A DNA stretch of 64,000 nucleotides from Candidatus Cryosericum terrychapinii (GTDB lineage: Bacteria; Caldisericota; Caldisericia; Cryosericales; Cryosericaceae). The position numbers and the translations under genes were made by a program. Positions within the stretch are counted from its first letter, which is position 1, and each line of letters begins with the position of its first letter. Shown one piece after another: positions 30,931 to 41,411 of the stretch. The notes beneath the pieces are model-generated. The model was not told where the DNA came from and ran no database searches. It saw only the letters and a program-made list of their open reading frames with translations. The DNA lies in contig NZ_QXIS01000001.1 in the NCBI RefSeq assembly GCF_003570925.1, positions 1-64,000 on the forward strand, in the 5' to 3' direction.

Positions 30931-31612
30931 TTCCTCCTGGATGATTCTCGCAGTCGTTGGAACGCACTGTTGAAAATCCTTCGTCGCTCGTCCGTCATCA
31001 CTTGGCATACATTGTGCATCCACCAAGACGGAAGAAGTCTGTCTTCGTTGTGTCTTCTCTTCTTCCGGCAGCCCGCAAGGGCAGCCGACGGTGAGCCAGA
31101 AGTGGCACCACCAGCGCCTTGACAACTGAATCGCACGCAAGATCTACTTCTACTATCGTTGTTCCACACGACCTGCCGTCCCAGTCTGGGTCGATAGGAA
31201 GCTTGCAGTCTGTACCAGGCGCTCGTGATTCATGAAGCGTCCACCGAGCGTCGTCAAGCTGGAGCGCGCCGTTTCCTTCCAGGAGAGCGTTCTGGGATTC
31301 GTCAGCTGGACCACCGAAGTCGCGCATGGATCAAAGGATGAGACACCACAGGATGTGGCAGCTTCTTAGCTACACAACGCGGGCTCCTGAGCAGTCTATT
31401 CGCAGATGACTGCCACACGACGTGGCATGTCGCGGCGTTCCGGTCGTGAAGCGTTCCAGGGCAACCCAGTCGGGGAAGGGATATGCCCGTTTACTGTTTC
31501 ACTCAAACCGGTCGCACGATGGCGGGACTCCCGCGGCGCGCACACGCGCCAAATGGTCGTACACAACCAACAACTTCCTTCACACGACATCTCACACTCT
31601 AAAGGAGAGACA
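30931..31612 (+). other. Long gene-free leader of the S-layer-like gene
   Basis: No convincing gene is seen in these 680 bases. Hairpin potential is present (for example GGAAGAAG/CTTCTTCC around 31030-31070). The end resembles the leader at 49904-50071: both contain GGTCGTA followed shortly by ACAACC and then AAAGGAG before an MKKFLS start. I could not match it to a known riboswitch class and found no clear promoter. Confidence 0.4.
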
Positions 31613-34600
31613 ATGAAGAAGTTCCTGTCTATTTTCGTAGCGCTCGCAATGGTCTTCTCGCTCTTCGCGGGGACCTTTGCGCCGCGCGCGTCCGCCGCTG
31701 TCGGTCTGACGATCGACGCAACGAAGGACGTAGCCAAGATTACGACCTCGACCAACATCCAGTCGTACTTCACGAGTTTCCCGTCGCCACTTGTCTCAGC
31801 TGACATGCTGGCAGGCACGTATGTCTACAAGATGGGCGACACCATCCACGCCAACGTCGTGTTCGACACGACGACAGTGGGAGGGCAGTACCAGCTTGAC
31901 CTGCTTGCCTGGAACGGAGCAGCCTATGCTACTATCGTTGACTCCGTTACGGCGTTCCAGACCACAGTTCAGTTGGCTGGTGCCGCTGAAGCCCTGAAGA
32001 CGTATCCAGTGCAGATCGGCACGGGCAACGTCTCGTTCGACGGCCCCTACGTTCTGAGAGTAACAGAGACCGGCGGGGATGCCGAAGTCATTACCCTCCT
32101 TGCCCCTGTTTTCATTCAGTACAACCTGACCTGGAAGACCAGCACCATCAAGAGCTGCGCCCAGTTCAACACCATCGAGGGTTGGATCACCCGCGGCAAC
32201 GGCCAGACGGTTCTGTCTCCCGTTATCGTCGGCATCACGTATCCGAATAGCACGATCGCTGCCTACTACACGGTAGCCAAGAACTCCTCTGGCCAGTTCT
32301 CGTTGACCTTCCCGGTCGACGGAACGACCCAGATCGGCGACTTCGCTCTTTTTGTTCGCGACTCCTATCCGACCAATCCATATGTCGTCCCTGCGGCCAT
32401 AGCTCCTGACGTCACAAACGACACCGCTATGGATCCTGACAACGACGCGATGATCTATGACTACCTGACGAACGCGCCTGACATCTCGCTGACGGCCTCA
32501 ACGTACTACAGCCCCGTGCTGCTGTACAAGAACCTCGCCAACCAGCCGCTCACCCTGCAGCTCGTCGACCAGAACGGCGCGTACGTTACCGGCGCCCTTC
32601 CGACCGGTGTGGACAACACTGGAACAAACGTCGTCACCAGCTTCCTTGAGGTTGCCCCTGGCTTCTATCGGTTCATTCTCCACACTTCGGCCACCGCGGT
32701 CGACGCCCGGTTTACGTTCACCAAGACCATCTATGGGTCCCCTGAGACCTCCAACATGGTCGTCATCAACCTGCGCGACCTCGGCCCATTCAACCCCTTC
32801 GTGGACGTGAACGCGACGGCCAGCCATACACCAGTCCTTGACTGTGAAACCGGCCGCTATGTCTACGACAAGCTGCCCTGCACCATCGGCAACGGCCTGG
32901 AAATCGCCGCCGGCATGTGGCAGGTTGCTGACACGGACAACTGGTACATCTACAATACCAACATCGACTCTTCTGACATCTGGGCTCCCAACGGCCCCGT
33001 CCGCCAGATTGGAACCTACACTCCTGAGTACACGGCCACCAAGCTCAAGGCCGCGCAGTACATCATCGAGCAGTCCGGCAAGATCACCGTCTCCGTGACT
33101 GCCACCATCTGGGAGCGTATCGACCACACATGCCCCGCCGGCGGATGGTATGGTGAGGGTTACATCGCTTCAGCCGACATGGCTACGAACGCCTGCTGCC
33201 ACACGTATGAGAAGACGTTCGACATTTGCGAGGTCAAGTCCTGCACGCTCACCAGCGTCACGCTGGAGAACGGCGCACAGATCGACCCCACCAACATCAC
33301 CGTGGGCAGCAAGGCCGACCTCGTGGTCAACGTGAGCGGCGCCAATGCTCCCGCCGGCCTGTCCTGCGGCTGCAATACGAAGCTCGTTCACATCTACATG
33401 GTCAAGCAGTGCTCGGGCCAGGTTGCTGCGGCCAAGCTCGACGACGCCTTCACGCTCGACACCTATGGTGGCGGCACGACGGACGTCACCGACCTCTGGT
33501 ACAACGGCATCGCCGGCTCTGCGCTCAAGTACACTCCTGACGCGACATGGAGCCCCGACAAGTATGATACCACCGGCCTGAACATCAATCCGCCGGACGA
33601 TGGTACTGTCCAGCTCCAAGTGACGACCCCGGGCGCTATCGTTATCGACAACTGCGAGAAGCTGACCTTCAAGGGCGTTACCTTCAACTATGGCAACGAT
33701 CAGGATGCTCCATGCGGCTACCAGCTCGTCGTCGAAGTCTTCGGCCTTGACCGGTCGTTTGACGCCTGTGGCAACATGTTCGTCAGCTACCCGTTCATTA
33801 GCGAGACGCTGAACGACATCAGCATCAACCCGACTGTCACTACCCTGAGCTCCACGGCTACCATCATCGAAGCCGGCATCGACCCCACCGACATCCTCGC
33901 CGGCGTCCCTGCTCTCGTCGAGATCACCAGCCCGAGCTTCACCGTCGACACCCCCAGCTCCAGCTGGTCCGCCATTGACTGGACGATCACGCTTGGTGGC
34001 TCCGACATTACCGCCTATGGCATTTCCTTCACGGCCACCAAGATCGACACCGGGTATCGGTTCATCTTCAGCTGCCCGATGTGGAAAGCCGGCGATCTGG
34101 TCATCACCGGTACGAGCTACAAGACCTCCACTGGCTGTGACATCAAGCAGATCGTCACCGTCACGGAGAAAGTCGTCCTGCCCGCCTTCGACGTCAAGAT
34201 CGGTCTTGCCGACGGCTCCATCATCGACAACGACCACATCATCACCGAAGGGCTCGTCGAGGACATCTACGTCGTCCCGACCGACCCGCGCGCTGACGGA
34301 CATCACGACTTCACCACTGACCCGAACTGGAACCTCGCGGTAGTAGCCGTCAAGAATGCTTGCGGTCTGCCTACCTCCAAGGTTTGCGGCAGCACTCCTT
34401 CCGGCTGCACGACCCCCTCGCCCATCAGCGTCTACGGCCGTGACAACCCGCACATCGAGGACACGCCTCAGTTCATGCTTTACATGTCGTATGGTACCTG
34501 CTCCAACATGGTTACCATTGACACCTTCTCGCTCGTTGAGCCGACCGTCACCGTGTCGCCCACCGAGATTCCGTTCACGATTCCCGCCTCGGCCACGCAC

Positions 34601-35545
34601 CTCGTCTTCACGGTCAAGGATGCTCATGCTCATGGCGCCCCTGGCGTCACGGTCACGATCTTCGGTACCACCAACCTTATCGGCGCGGGCGCATCCGGTT
34701 ACTCCTACACTGCCGGCAGCGCTACCACTGACAAGAACGGCGAAGCTGACTGGGCGTTTGTTCCTCCGTACAGCGGAGACTATTCAGTCGGCATTTCCAT
34801 GAATCCTCCGACCTGCTTCGTTCTTCCGTGCGGCTGGGCTGGGTTCGGTGCCAGCAAGACCATCAGTGCCAAGTACCAGGCTCCTGTCGTGGACACCACC
34901 GCTCCTGTGGTGACCCTCGCCACCGGTCTTGACGGTTCCACGGTTTCCTCCTCAACGCTCAACCTCACCGGCAAGGTCACCGACAATGTCGGCGTGACTC
35001 AACTCTTTGTCGGCTTCAACAAGGTTGATGTCCTTCCCGACGGTTCCTTCATGGTTGCTCTCAAGCTCGTCGAGGGCGAGAACACCATCACCGTCGTCGC
35101 TTATGACGCAGCCGGCAACAAGGGTACGACGACCGCCAAGGTCACCTACACGCCAGCCGTCAACACCAGTACAGTCCTCGTCCTGACCATCGGCGCGGAC
35201 ATCGTGTCTGTCAACGGCAAGGCTACGTCCATCGACGCCGCCCCTGAAATCGTCGCCAGCCGCACGTTCGTCCCGATCCGCTTCATCTCTGAGGCTTTTG
35301 GTGCCACCGTCGAGTGGCTGCCCGAGACCCAGGGCATCACCATCACGCTGGGCGACCATACCATCGGTCTCCAGATTGGGAACTCCACGGCAGTCATCGA
35401 TGGTTCCATCATCTCCCTGCCTGCTGCTCCGTACATCAAGAACGGCCGCACCATGGTTCCCCTGAGAGTCATCTCCGAGTCCTTCGGTGGCGACGTTGTC
35501 TGGGATCCAGCCGCTCGTACCATCACGATCACCTACACTCCGTAA
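31613..35545 (+). CDS. S-layer-like cysteine-containing surface protein with PF07833 pair
   Basis: A 1310-residue exported protein; signal peptide MKKFLSIFVALAMVFSLFAG with cleavage near ASA, almost the same as the protein at 50072. The body is Thr/Asp-rich with 22 cysteines, most in pairs or clusters (NACCHTYEKTFDIC, SCGCN, VCGSTPSGC), unlike the other surface proteins here, which have very few. An Ig-like domain (about 1100-1185, LDGSTVSSSTLNLTG) is followed by two PF07833 units (RTFVPIRFISEAFG, RTMVPLRVISESFG). Its size, long leader, own terminator and AAAGGAGA site suggest a highly made layer protein. Disulfides would fit the upstream redox operon. Confidence 0.83.
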   Translation: MKKFLSIFVALAMVFSLFAGTFAPRASAAVGLTIDATKDVAKITTSTNIQSYFTSFPSPLVSADMLAGTYVYKMGDTIHANVVFDTTTVGGQYQLDLLAWNGAAYATIVDSVTAFQTTVQLAGAAEALKTYPVQIGTGNVSFDGPYVLRVTETGGDAEVITLLAPVFIQYNLTWKTSTIKSCAQFNTIEGWITRGNGQTVLSPVIVGITYPNSTIAAYYTVAKNSSGQFSLTFPVDGTTQIGDFALFVRDSYPTNPYVVPAAIAPDVTNDTAMDPDNDAMIYDYLTNAPDISLTASTYYSPVLLYKNLANQPLTLQLVDQNGAYVTGALPTGVDNTGTNVVTSFLEVAPGFYRFILHTSATAVDARFTFTKTIYGSPETSNMVVINLRDLGPFNPFVDVNATASHTPVLDCETGRYVYDKLPCTIGNGLEIAAGMWQVADTDNWYIYNTNIDSSDIWAPNGPVRQIGTYTPEYTATKLKAAQYIIEQSGKITVSVTATIWERIDHTCPAGGWYGEGYIASADMATNACCHTYEKTFDICEVKSCTLTSVTLENGAQIDPTNITVGSKADLVVNVSGANAPAGLSCGCNTKLVHIYMVKQCSGQVAAAKLDDAFTLDTYGGGTTDVTDLWYNGIAGSALKYTPDATWSPDKYDTTGLNINPPDDGTVQLQVTTPGAIVIDNCEKLTFKGVTFNYGNDQDAPCGYQLVVEVFGLDRSFDACGNMFVSYPFISETLNDISINPTVTTLSSTATIIEAGIDPTDILAGVPALVEITSPSFTVDTPSSSWSAIDWTITLGGSDITAYGISFTATKIDTGYRFIFSCPMWKAGDLVITGTSYKTSTGCDIKQIVTVTEKVVLPAFDVKIGLADGSIIDNDHIITEGLVEDIYVVPTDPRADGHHDFTTDPNWNLAVVAVKNACGLPTSKVCGSTPSGCTTPSPISVYGRDNPHIEDTPQFMLYMSYGTCSNMVTIDTFSLVEPTVTVSPTEIPFTIPASATHLVFTVKDAHAHGAPGVTVTIFGTTNLIGAGASGYSYTAGSATTDKNGEADWAFVPPYSGDYSVGISMNPPTCFVLPCGWAGFGASKTISAKYQAPVVDTTAPVVTLATGLDGSTVSSSTLNLTGKVTDNVGVTQLFVGFNKVDVLPDGSFMVALKLVEGENTITVVAYDAAGNKGTTTAKVTYTPAVNTSTVLVLTIGADIVSVNGKATSIDAAPEIVASRTFVPIRFISEAFGATVEWLPETQGITITLGDHTIGLQIGNSTAVIDGSIISLPAAPYIKNGRTMVPLRVISESFGGDVVWDPAARTITITYTP

Positions 35546-35576
35546 CGGATCGTAGCTGAGCAACACCCGTACGACG

Positions 35577-35604
35577 AGGCCCCTGCGCAAGCAGGGGCCT
35601 TTTG
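35577..35604 (+). terminator. Rho-independent terminator
   Basis: AGGCCCCTGC/GCAGGGGCCT, a perfect 10-bp stem with GCAA loop, followed by TTTTGCATTT. Ends the S-layer-like gene. The same TTTTGCATTT tail follows the terminator at 52505. Confidence 0.9.
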
Positions 35605-35640
35605 CATTTCTGGACCTGTTGTTTGAGCCTGTCACCATAG

Positions 35641-35668
35641 TTGAAAATCACATTCCTGCCTGTATACT
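35641..35668 (+). promoter_or_regulatory. Promoter of the triple surface-protein operon
   Basis: TTGAAA (35641-35646) and TATACT (35663-35668) separated by 16 bases, about 57 bases before the GTG start at 35725. Confidence 0.6.
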
Positions 35669-35724
35669 GACTGCTGACACAACGTGTCGTCTTTGTTCGA
35701 ATCGAACGTTTGGGAGGTACAATA

Positions 35725-38553
35725 GTGAATCACCGTACCGCACGAAAACTTGTCGGCCTTCTCGTGGCCGTTGCCTTGTATAGTACTGTCATCGTTGCGC
35801 CTGTGCGCGCAGGGACAGTCTCGAATATCACGATCAACTCATCCAATACTGCGGCTGGAGCCGCGAACGTTCAGTACACGTTCAGTTTCACTCTCCCGGG
35901 TGGTCTCGCAGCCAACCAGGAAGTGGCTCTGACGTTTGCCTCTGGCTTCGACGTCAGTCACGTAACGCAGAGCGCCGTTACCTATGCTTATATTGATGGC
36001 GGGAGTGTCGACAGCTTCAGGATCGACGGGCAGAAAGTGATTATTAGCCCTTCAGTCGGATTCGCCCCGGGTGGACCGGTCATCATCACGGTTGGTCTGA
36101 TCACCAACCCCGCGATTCCGAGTGTTTACTCGCTGTCAGTGTCGAGCCCTCTCGATAGTGGTTCTGCGTCGGTCACGATCGGTGCGGGGAATGGCTCGGG
36201 TGGACAGACCGGCACGGGTGGGGTCACGGGCGTGTCAGTCATCATCGACACATCCAATGCCGGCAAAGCGCTGAGCGGCACGGTAAGCTTTCAGACAGGA
36301 TCGGACGGTACGCTTATCGGACCGACCGACTACGTTGACGTGCAGTTTCCCGCGGGAACGACGGTACCAGCAGCGATCCCCGCGAATTCCATCCTGCTGA
36401 ACCTTGCCTCTGTCACAAGTATCCAGGTGTCGGGAACGCGTCTTCGGCTGGGGGTCCCCGAGTCCCGATTCATAGCCGGCGGTGCACCGTGCACCATCAT
36501 CATCCCCCAGTCTGCCGGTATCCTGCAGCCTGAACTGCCGGGCACCTACGTTGTTCAGGTGGCGACCAGCAAGCAGTCCAACTACTCGTCGTCCAACGGT
36601 TACCTCGTCGTTGGCACGGCCATCCTCAATCCGTCGATAGTGGTAAGTCCCGCTCGCCAGGGCATGGCGGCGCAGTACCAGCTGACCTTCACGTCGTCTA
36701 CGTCAGGTGTTCTCAGCGCGGGCACGGGACGCATCACCGTCGAGTTCCCTTCCGGAACGACGATCCCCTCGTCATTGCCTGCCAACAGCATCCGCGTCAA
36801 CGACGTAGCCGCCCTGGGTGTGCAGGCTGTCGGGGCAAACAAGGTCGCCGTCACCGTGCCCACGGCCATCACAGGCGGGTCGACTATTCGTGTCACCTTT
36901 GGCATCGAACTGGGCATTCGAAACCCGTCAGTCGTCGGGACGTATCAGCTGGGCATCAACACGTCCGGCGATGCAACACCCGTCGCCGTCTCGTACAGCG
37001 TCAGTTCTTCTGAAATCGGCTCCGTGAGTACCCAGGTCAGCAACGGGTCAGCGGGGCAGGTGGCCGCCTACAGCATATCGTTGACGACAGGCCCGGGCGG
37101 TGCCTTGGCCGCAGGCATCGACCGCATCAATGTGGAGTTCCCCGCCGGGACGACGATTCCGGCCTCACTCGCGACTTCATCAGTCACTGTGAACGGGTCC
37201 CCGTCCATGCTGGTCACCACGGCGGGTATGATCCTGAGCGCCACGGTTCCTGCTTCGATCGGAGCGAACACGTCCGTCAGCCTTGTCGTCGCCGAGACGG
37301 CGGGCGTCATGAACCCAGTCACGGGTGGCACGTACACCCTTCGGGTCAGTACGAGTCGAGAGACGATTGCCGTGACCAGCACAGGATACACTGTCTCATC
37401 CTTGCCCCTCGTGCGGGCTATTGTGGCCCCCTCGGCGCCAGACGGTCAGCACGGCTACTACCGCACCAAGCCCAGCATCACGCTCACTGCGCAGAGTGCC
37501 GCTGACGCGCAGCCAGTCATCTCATATCACTTCGACAGCAACCCTGACAGCGTGTACGGCGGGCAGCCGCTCGTAGCACTGGAGGGGACACATACGCTCA
37601 GCTTCTACGCGACGGACCGCTTTGGCAATCGTTCCGAGATAGGCACGCTGGTTGTCGCGGTCGATTCGATTGCGCCGATCATCTCTCTGACTTCACCCAA
37701 GGATGGAGAGACGTTGAACAGCACGTCTCTTGTCGTGCAGGGGACTGCAGATGTGGGGAGCACGGTCCAGGTCAACGGCCAGAACGCCACCGTCGATGCG
37801 ACAGGTGCGTTCTTAGCTCCTGTGACCATTCAGGGGACGTCGGCAACGGTGGTCGTTGATGCGACTGACATTGCGGGCAACATCGCACACAAGACGGTGT
37901 CGGTCAGTGTCGACAGGAAGCCGCCGGCTCTGACTGTATCCCAGCCGGTCAACTTCCAGAAGATCCAGCGCTTGCCGATTGTCGTTGCAGGCAAGACTGA
38001 GGTCGGCGCCAACCTGACAGTTCAGGGTGCCGTGGCGACAGTGCTGGCGGACGGATCGTTCGAGTATTCGATCGCCAGTGCCACTGATGGCCCGCTGACG
38101 ATCACGGTCGTGGCGAGCGATGCGGCCGGGAACACGACGACGCGCGCGGTTGCCGTGAGCGTCCTGAGCACCAAGCTGATCCAGATGCAGGTGGGCGCCA
38201 AGTCCGCGCTAGTCAACGGGCAGGCCGTCTCCCTTCAGAGCGCGCCTGTCATCAGGAATGGGGCAACGCTGGTGCCCCTGCGCTTCGTCGCTGAGACATT
38301 TGGCATTACTCCCATATGGGATGGCGTATTCCAGATTGTCGACCTGCCCCTTGGCACGCGCACGGTCCGCCTGCAGGTGGGCCAGCGGTTTGCGGCGGTC
38401 GATGGAAAGCGGGTGAGTCTGGATGTCGCCCCGGTCATCCTGAATGGAGTTACGATGGTCCCCCTGCGGTTTATCGCTGACACGCTGGGAGCCGACACAC
38501 AGTGGGAAGCCGCCACGCGAACGATCATTATCGTCTATCCGAGGGCATCGTAG
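35725..38553 (+). CDS. Surface protein, paralogue 1 of 3, PF07833 C-terminus
   Basis: A 942-residue exported protein (signal peptide to about residue 28). Three or four repeats of some 130 residues carry a FPAGTTIP core followed by a short NSI.VN strand. Then come a chitobiase C-like segment (about 580-650, YYRTKPSITLTAQ), two Ig-like domains (about 655-820, DGSFEYSIAS), and two PF07833 units (ATLVPLRFVAETFG, VTMVPLRFIADTLG). GTG 35725 follows GGGAGG by seven bases; a TTG further upstream is unlikely. First gene of a tight operon with its two paralogues (27- and 14-bp gaps). Extracellular, possibly structural; no enzyme motif found. Confidence 0.82.
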   Translation: MNHRTARKLVGLLVAVALYSTVIVAPVRAGTVSNITINSSNTAAGAANVQYTFSFTLPGGLAANQEVALTFASGFDVSHVTQSAVTYAYIDGGSVDSFRIDGQKVIISPSVGFAPGGPVIITVGLITNPAIPSVYSLSVSSPLDSGSASVTIGAGNGSGGQTGTGGVTGVSVIIDTSNAGKALSGTVSFQTGSDGTLIGPTDYVDVQFPAGTTVPAAIPANSILLNLASVTSIQVSGTRLRLGVPESRFIAGGAPCTIIIPQSAGILQPELPGTYVVQVATSKQSNYSSSNGYLVVGTAILNPSIVVSPARQGMAAQYQLTFTSSTSGVLSAGTGRITVEFPSGTTIPSSLPANSIRVNDVAALGVQAVGANKVAVTVPTAITGGSTIRVTFGIELGIRNPSVVGTYQLGINTSGDATPVAVSYSVSSSEIGSVSTQVSNGSAGQVAAYSISLTTGPGGALAAGIDRINVEFPAGTTIPASLATSSVTVNGSPSMLVTTAGMILSATVPASIGANTSVSLVVAETAGVMNPVTGGTYTLRVSTSRETIAVTSTGYTVSSLPLVRAIVAPSAPDGQHGYYRTKPSITLTAQSAADAQPVISYHFDSNPDSVYGGQPLVALEGTHTLSFYATDRFGNRSEIGTLVVAVDSIAPIISLTSPKDGETLNSTSLVVQGTADVGSTVQVNGQNATVDATGAFLAPVTIQGTSATVVVDATDIAGNIAHKTVSVSVDRKPPALTVSQPVNFQKIQRLPIVVAGKTEVGANLTVQGAVATVLADGSFEYSIASATDGPLTITVVASDAAGNTTTRAVAVSVLSTKLIQMQVGAKSALVNGQAVSLQSAPVIRNGATLVPLRFVAETFGITPIWDGVFQIVDLPLGTRTVRLQVGQRFAAVDGKRVSLDVAPVILNGVTMVPLRFIADTLGADTQWEAATRTIIIVYPRAS

Positions 38554-38580
38554 TGTGAGATGCGCTGACAAGGAGTCCCG

Positions 38581-41397
38581 ATGAACAGACCCTACTGGTT
38601 GCGCCAAATGGTATGTATAGTGCTGATTGCCGCGTTTGTGCTTGCCGGTACGGCGTCTGCCCGAGCAGTGAGTGTCCTGTGCTCGGTGACCCCTGCGCCC
38701 GCTACCGCGAGCACCCCAGCCGCATACACCCTGCGCGTCTCGACCAACCCATATGATCGCGTCGATCAGCTGCGCATCAAGTTCCCCTTCGATACCGAGT
38801 TTACGGCGGGGAGTTTCGCCCCACCGATGGTCGTCGTCAACGGTGTCCAGAGCCGTGGAGGTCAGATTCAGAAGGTTGCCACGACCAACTGGATTCAGAT
38901 GGACATTCTGTTGTCGGAACGCCTGTCTGCGGGTACTCCGCTGACCATCGTCATCGCTCGCGAAGCCGGCATCCTGAACCCACTGTCACCGCGCTCGTGT
39001 TACCGGCTCATCGTCAGTTTCTTCCGCGACGGCAGCGAGATCAACTGGGTCGAATCCGACCTCTATGCGATTACGCCCTCGGCGATCTCGAATGTCAATG
39101 CTGCGATTGACCCGGCGGTGGCAGGGGCAGCGGCTGACGTCCAGGTGAGCTTCCAGACGGGCTCCAACGGACGGCTGAAGACGGGTCAGGACAGCGTCAA
39201 TATTGCTTTTCCTTCGGGCTTCAGCATTCCGCAAGCGCTCAACTTGGGTGGCGTGACGCTGAACGGCGTGTCGTGTGAGGGCGGAGTGTTCCGCGACAAT
39301 ACCAGCACAAACACCGTCTTGGTATATGTGCCGGTCGACATTCCGGCGGGGTCGCTCGTTGTCGTTCGCATCCCCGCCAAGGTTGGCTTCAAGAGCCCGG
39401 CCGTCGCGGGCCCCGTCATCCTGACTGTCCACACAACTACCGAGGTCACTCCTGTCGATGCTCCTGCTGTGCAGATACGCGGACGTGAGGTGAGCGGGCT
39501 GACGGTTCAGTTGACGGTCCCGGTCGCCGGTTCGCGGACGGGCTTGGAGCTGCACTTTGGACTATCGGCCGTTGGTCGCCTGACACAGGGCCAGCTCGTT
39601 CACGTCCGCCTGCCGATCGGCTATGCAGCTCCAGTCTTGTCAGGCATGGCGTCTGCGACAGTCAACGGAACGGCTACCTCAGCGATCACTACGGCGGGAG
39701 TCATTGATGCCGTCGTGCCAACATACCTGCCGGATAGGGCCGCCGTGGATCTGGTGTTCCCCGTCGACTTCGGAATTGTGAACCCAGTGGTGCCGACAGG
39801 GTATGCCTGGACGGTCTGGACCGACAGTGACACGGCGCCGATAGTGTCCATGGCACTAGTACAGGCACCGTCTGCATCTGGGGCCGCTTTTGCGTCATCG
39901 ACGCGTGCCATTGGGCGTGATGCTGCGTGGACGGTCACATTTACTCCCAGTTCGCCGTCGACATTCCCGAGTGCGGGAGAGGTTGTCACGATCACGTTCG
40001 ACGAGGCCATTCTCGTACCTGCGCAACTGGGAGCCGGCAGCGTGATGATCAACGATGTGCCAGCTGGTGCGGCAGCTCAGGGGACGGCCGTTGTGGTGAC
40101 TATGCCGGCGGGGGTTGCTTCTACCGGGATCGTCACGGTCAAGATGAGCGAGCAGGCAGGTATCCGAACGCCGGCAGTGCCGATATCCGCGAGCGCTCGC
40201 GTTGCGACGACCCGTGACAGCACTCCAGCTTCTACGAATGAACTTGCGTTCAAGGCAATGCCTGTCGTCACGATGATCGTGACGCCGGATGTGCCGAACG
40301 GGCTCAGCGGACGGTATATTGTTAACAAGCCTGTTGTCCAGTTGGTCAGCGACAACGCGTCCATCTTCTACCGCATCGATGATACAAGCTACCTGCGTTA
40401 CGAGTCAGGCATACAGGTAAGCATTCCTGAGGGCTCACACACTCTTGCAGCCTATGCCGTGGCATCCGACGGCACTGAGGGCGAACCGGTGATGCGGTCC
40501 TTTGTGGTCGACCTGACACGGCCGACGATGAGCCTCGACGGCTACACGGGCGACATCCTGGTCCGGTCCCCTCAGGTAACGCTCACGGGTACCGTCTCTG
40601 AGCCAGTCGAGCTCGTGCAGGTCAACGGCGTTCCAGCATCGGTCGCCCAGGACAACAGGTTCAGCGTCACCGTTTCTGTGGGTGACGGCCAGGCGCTTGT
40701 GTGCTACACCCGCGACCTTGCCGGCAACGTCACCAACTTCGTTCGCACGGTGCGCCTCGACAGCGTCCCGCCCGTCATCACGAAGGCCGGGCCATCCATG
40801 ACCTCGTCGACAGTGCATGCTGAGCAGTATGAGGTACGCGTGACCGTCAACGAGGCATCCACGGTCACCGTCAATGGACAGCCGATGACACAGGCGAGCC
40901 CCGAGTACGTTGCCACCATTGCGCTGCAGAAGGGTGTCAACGAGGTGACAGTGCGGGCAGTCGACGCTGCAGGTAACGAGGGCCTGCTGTCTTGGAGCAT
41001 TACATGGACCGACACGCTGACGATTAGCCTGACGGCGAACACAACGACAGCTATGGTGGGCAACGAACAGCGCTCGCTGGATGCTCCGCCCATTATCGTG
41101 AACGGTGTCACATTCGTCCCCTTGCGGTTCATCGGCGAGGCTCTGGGCGCCGAAGTGACATGGAGTCCAGCTCTCCAGGTCGTCTTCCTTGTCAAAAGCA
41201 GCTCTCGGGTCCAGCTGAGCGTGGGATCCAAGCTCGCCATCATCGACGGGAGGATCACACAGCTGCTGGAGGCGCCACGCATCCAGAACGGACGCACCAT
41301 GGTCCCCCTGCGGTTCATCAGCGAAGCATTTGGAGCCGACGTCACCTGGGACCAGGCAACGAAGGCAGTCACCGTGTCCCTTGCGGACGCAACATAG
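38581..41397 (+). CDS. Surface protein, paralogue 2 of 3, PF07833 C-terminus
   Basis: A 938-residue protein with the same layout as the gene upstream: signal peptide (to about ASARA), repeats with FP.G..IP cores (for example FPSGFSIPQ), a chitobiase C-like segment (YIVNKPVVQLVSDN), Ig-like domains with DLAGN turns, and two PF07833 units (VTFVPLRFIGEALG, RTMVPLRFISEAFG). Sequence identity to its neighbours is low outside the PF07833 units, so the duplication is old. ATG 38581 is preceded by AAGGAG. Translated within the same operon. Confidence 0.82.
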   Translation: MNRPYWLRQMVCIVLIAAFVLAGTASARAVSVLCSVTPAPATASTPAAYTLRVSTNPYDRVDQLRIKFPFDTEFTAGSFAPPMVVVNGVQSRGGQIQKVATTNWIQMDILLSERLSAGTPLTIVIAREAGILNPLSPRSCYRLIVSFFRDGSEINWVESDLYAITPSAISNVNAAIDPAVAGAAADVQVSFQTGSNGRLKTGQDSVNIAFPSGFSIPQALNLGGVTLNGVSCEGGVFRDNTSTNTVLVYVPVDIPAGSLVVVRIPAKVGFKSPAVAGPVILTVHTTTEVTPVDAPAVQIRGREVSGLTVQLTVPVAGSRTGLELHFGLSAVGRLTQGQLVHVRLPIGYAAPVLSGMASATVNGTATSAITTAGVIDAVVPTYLPDRAAVDLVFPVDFGIVNPVVPTGYAWTVWTDSDTAPIVSMALVQAPSASGAAFASSTRAIGRDAAWTVTFTPSSPSTFPSAGEVVTITFDEAILVPAQLGAGSVMINDVPAGAAAQGTAVVVTMPAGVASTGIVTVKMSEQAGIRTPAVPISASARVATTRDSTPASTNELAFKAMPVVTMIVTPDVPNGLSGRYIVNKPVVQLVSDNASIFYRIDDTSYLRYESGIQVSIPEGSHTLAAYAVASDGTEGEPVMRSFVVDLTRPTMSLDGYTGDILVRSPQVTLTGTVSEPVELVQVNGVPASVAQDNRFSVTVSVGDGQALVCYTRDLAGNVTNFVRTVRLDSVPPVITKAGPSMTSSTVHAEQYEVRVTVNEASTVTVNGQPMTQASPEYVATIALQKGVNEVTVRAVDAAGNEGLLSWSITWTDTLTISLTANTTTAMVGNEQRSLDAPPIIVNGVTFVPLRFIGEALGAEVTWSPALQVVFLVKSSSRVQLSVGSKLAIIDGRITQLLEAPRIQNGRTMVPLRFISEAFGADVTWDQATKAVTVSLADAT

Positions 41398-41411
41398 AAA
41401 GGATGGAAGAG

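Noticed and set aside
31120-31165. Promoter with TTGACA near 31118 for the S-layer-like gene
   Set aside because: The only -10-like sequence (TACTAT) is about 26 bases away, too far for a normal promoter.
31480-31560. A cyclic di-GMP riboswitch before the S-layer-like gene
   Set aside because: GGCAACCC and nearby pairs first looked suggestive, but the conserved core and two-stem layout could not be fitted.
32498-34633. Long minus-strand open frames opposite the S-layer-like gene
   Set aside because: Asp/Gly/Val-rich shadows of the coding strand without ribosome sites or domains.
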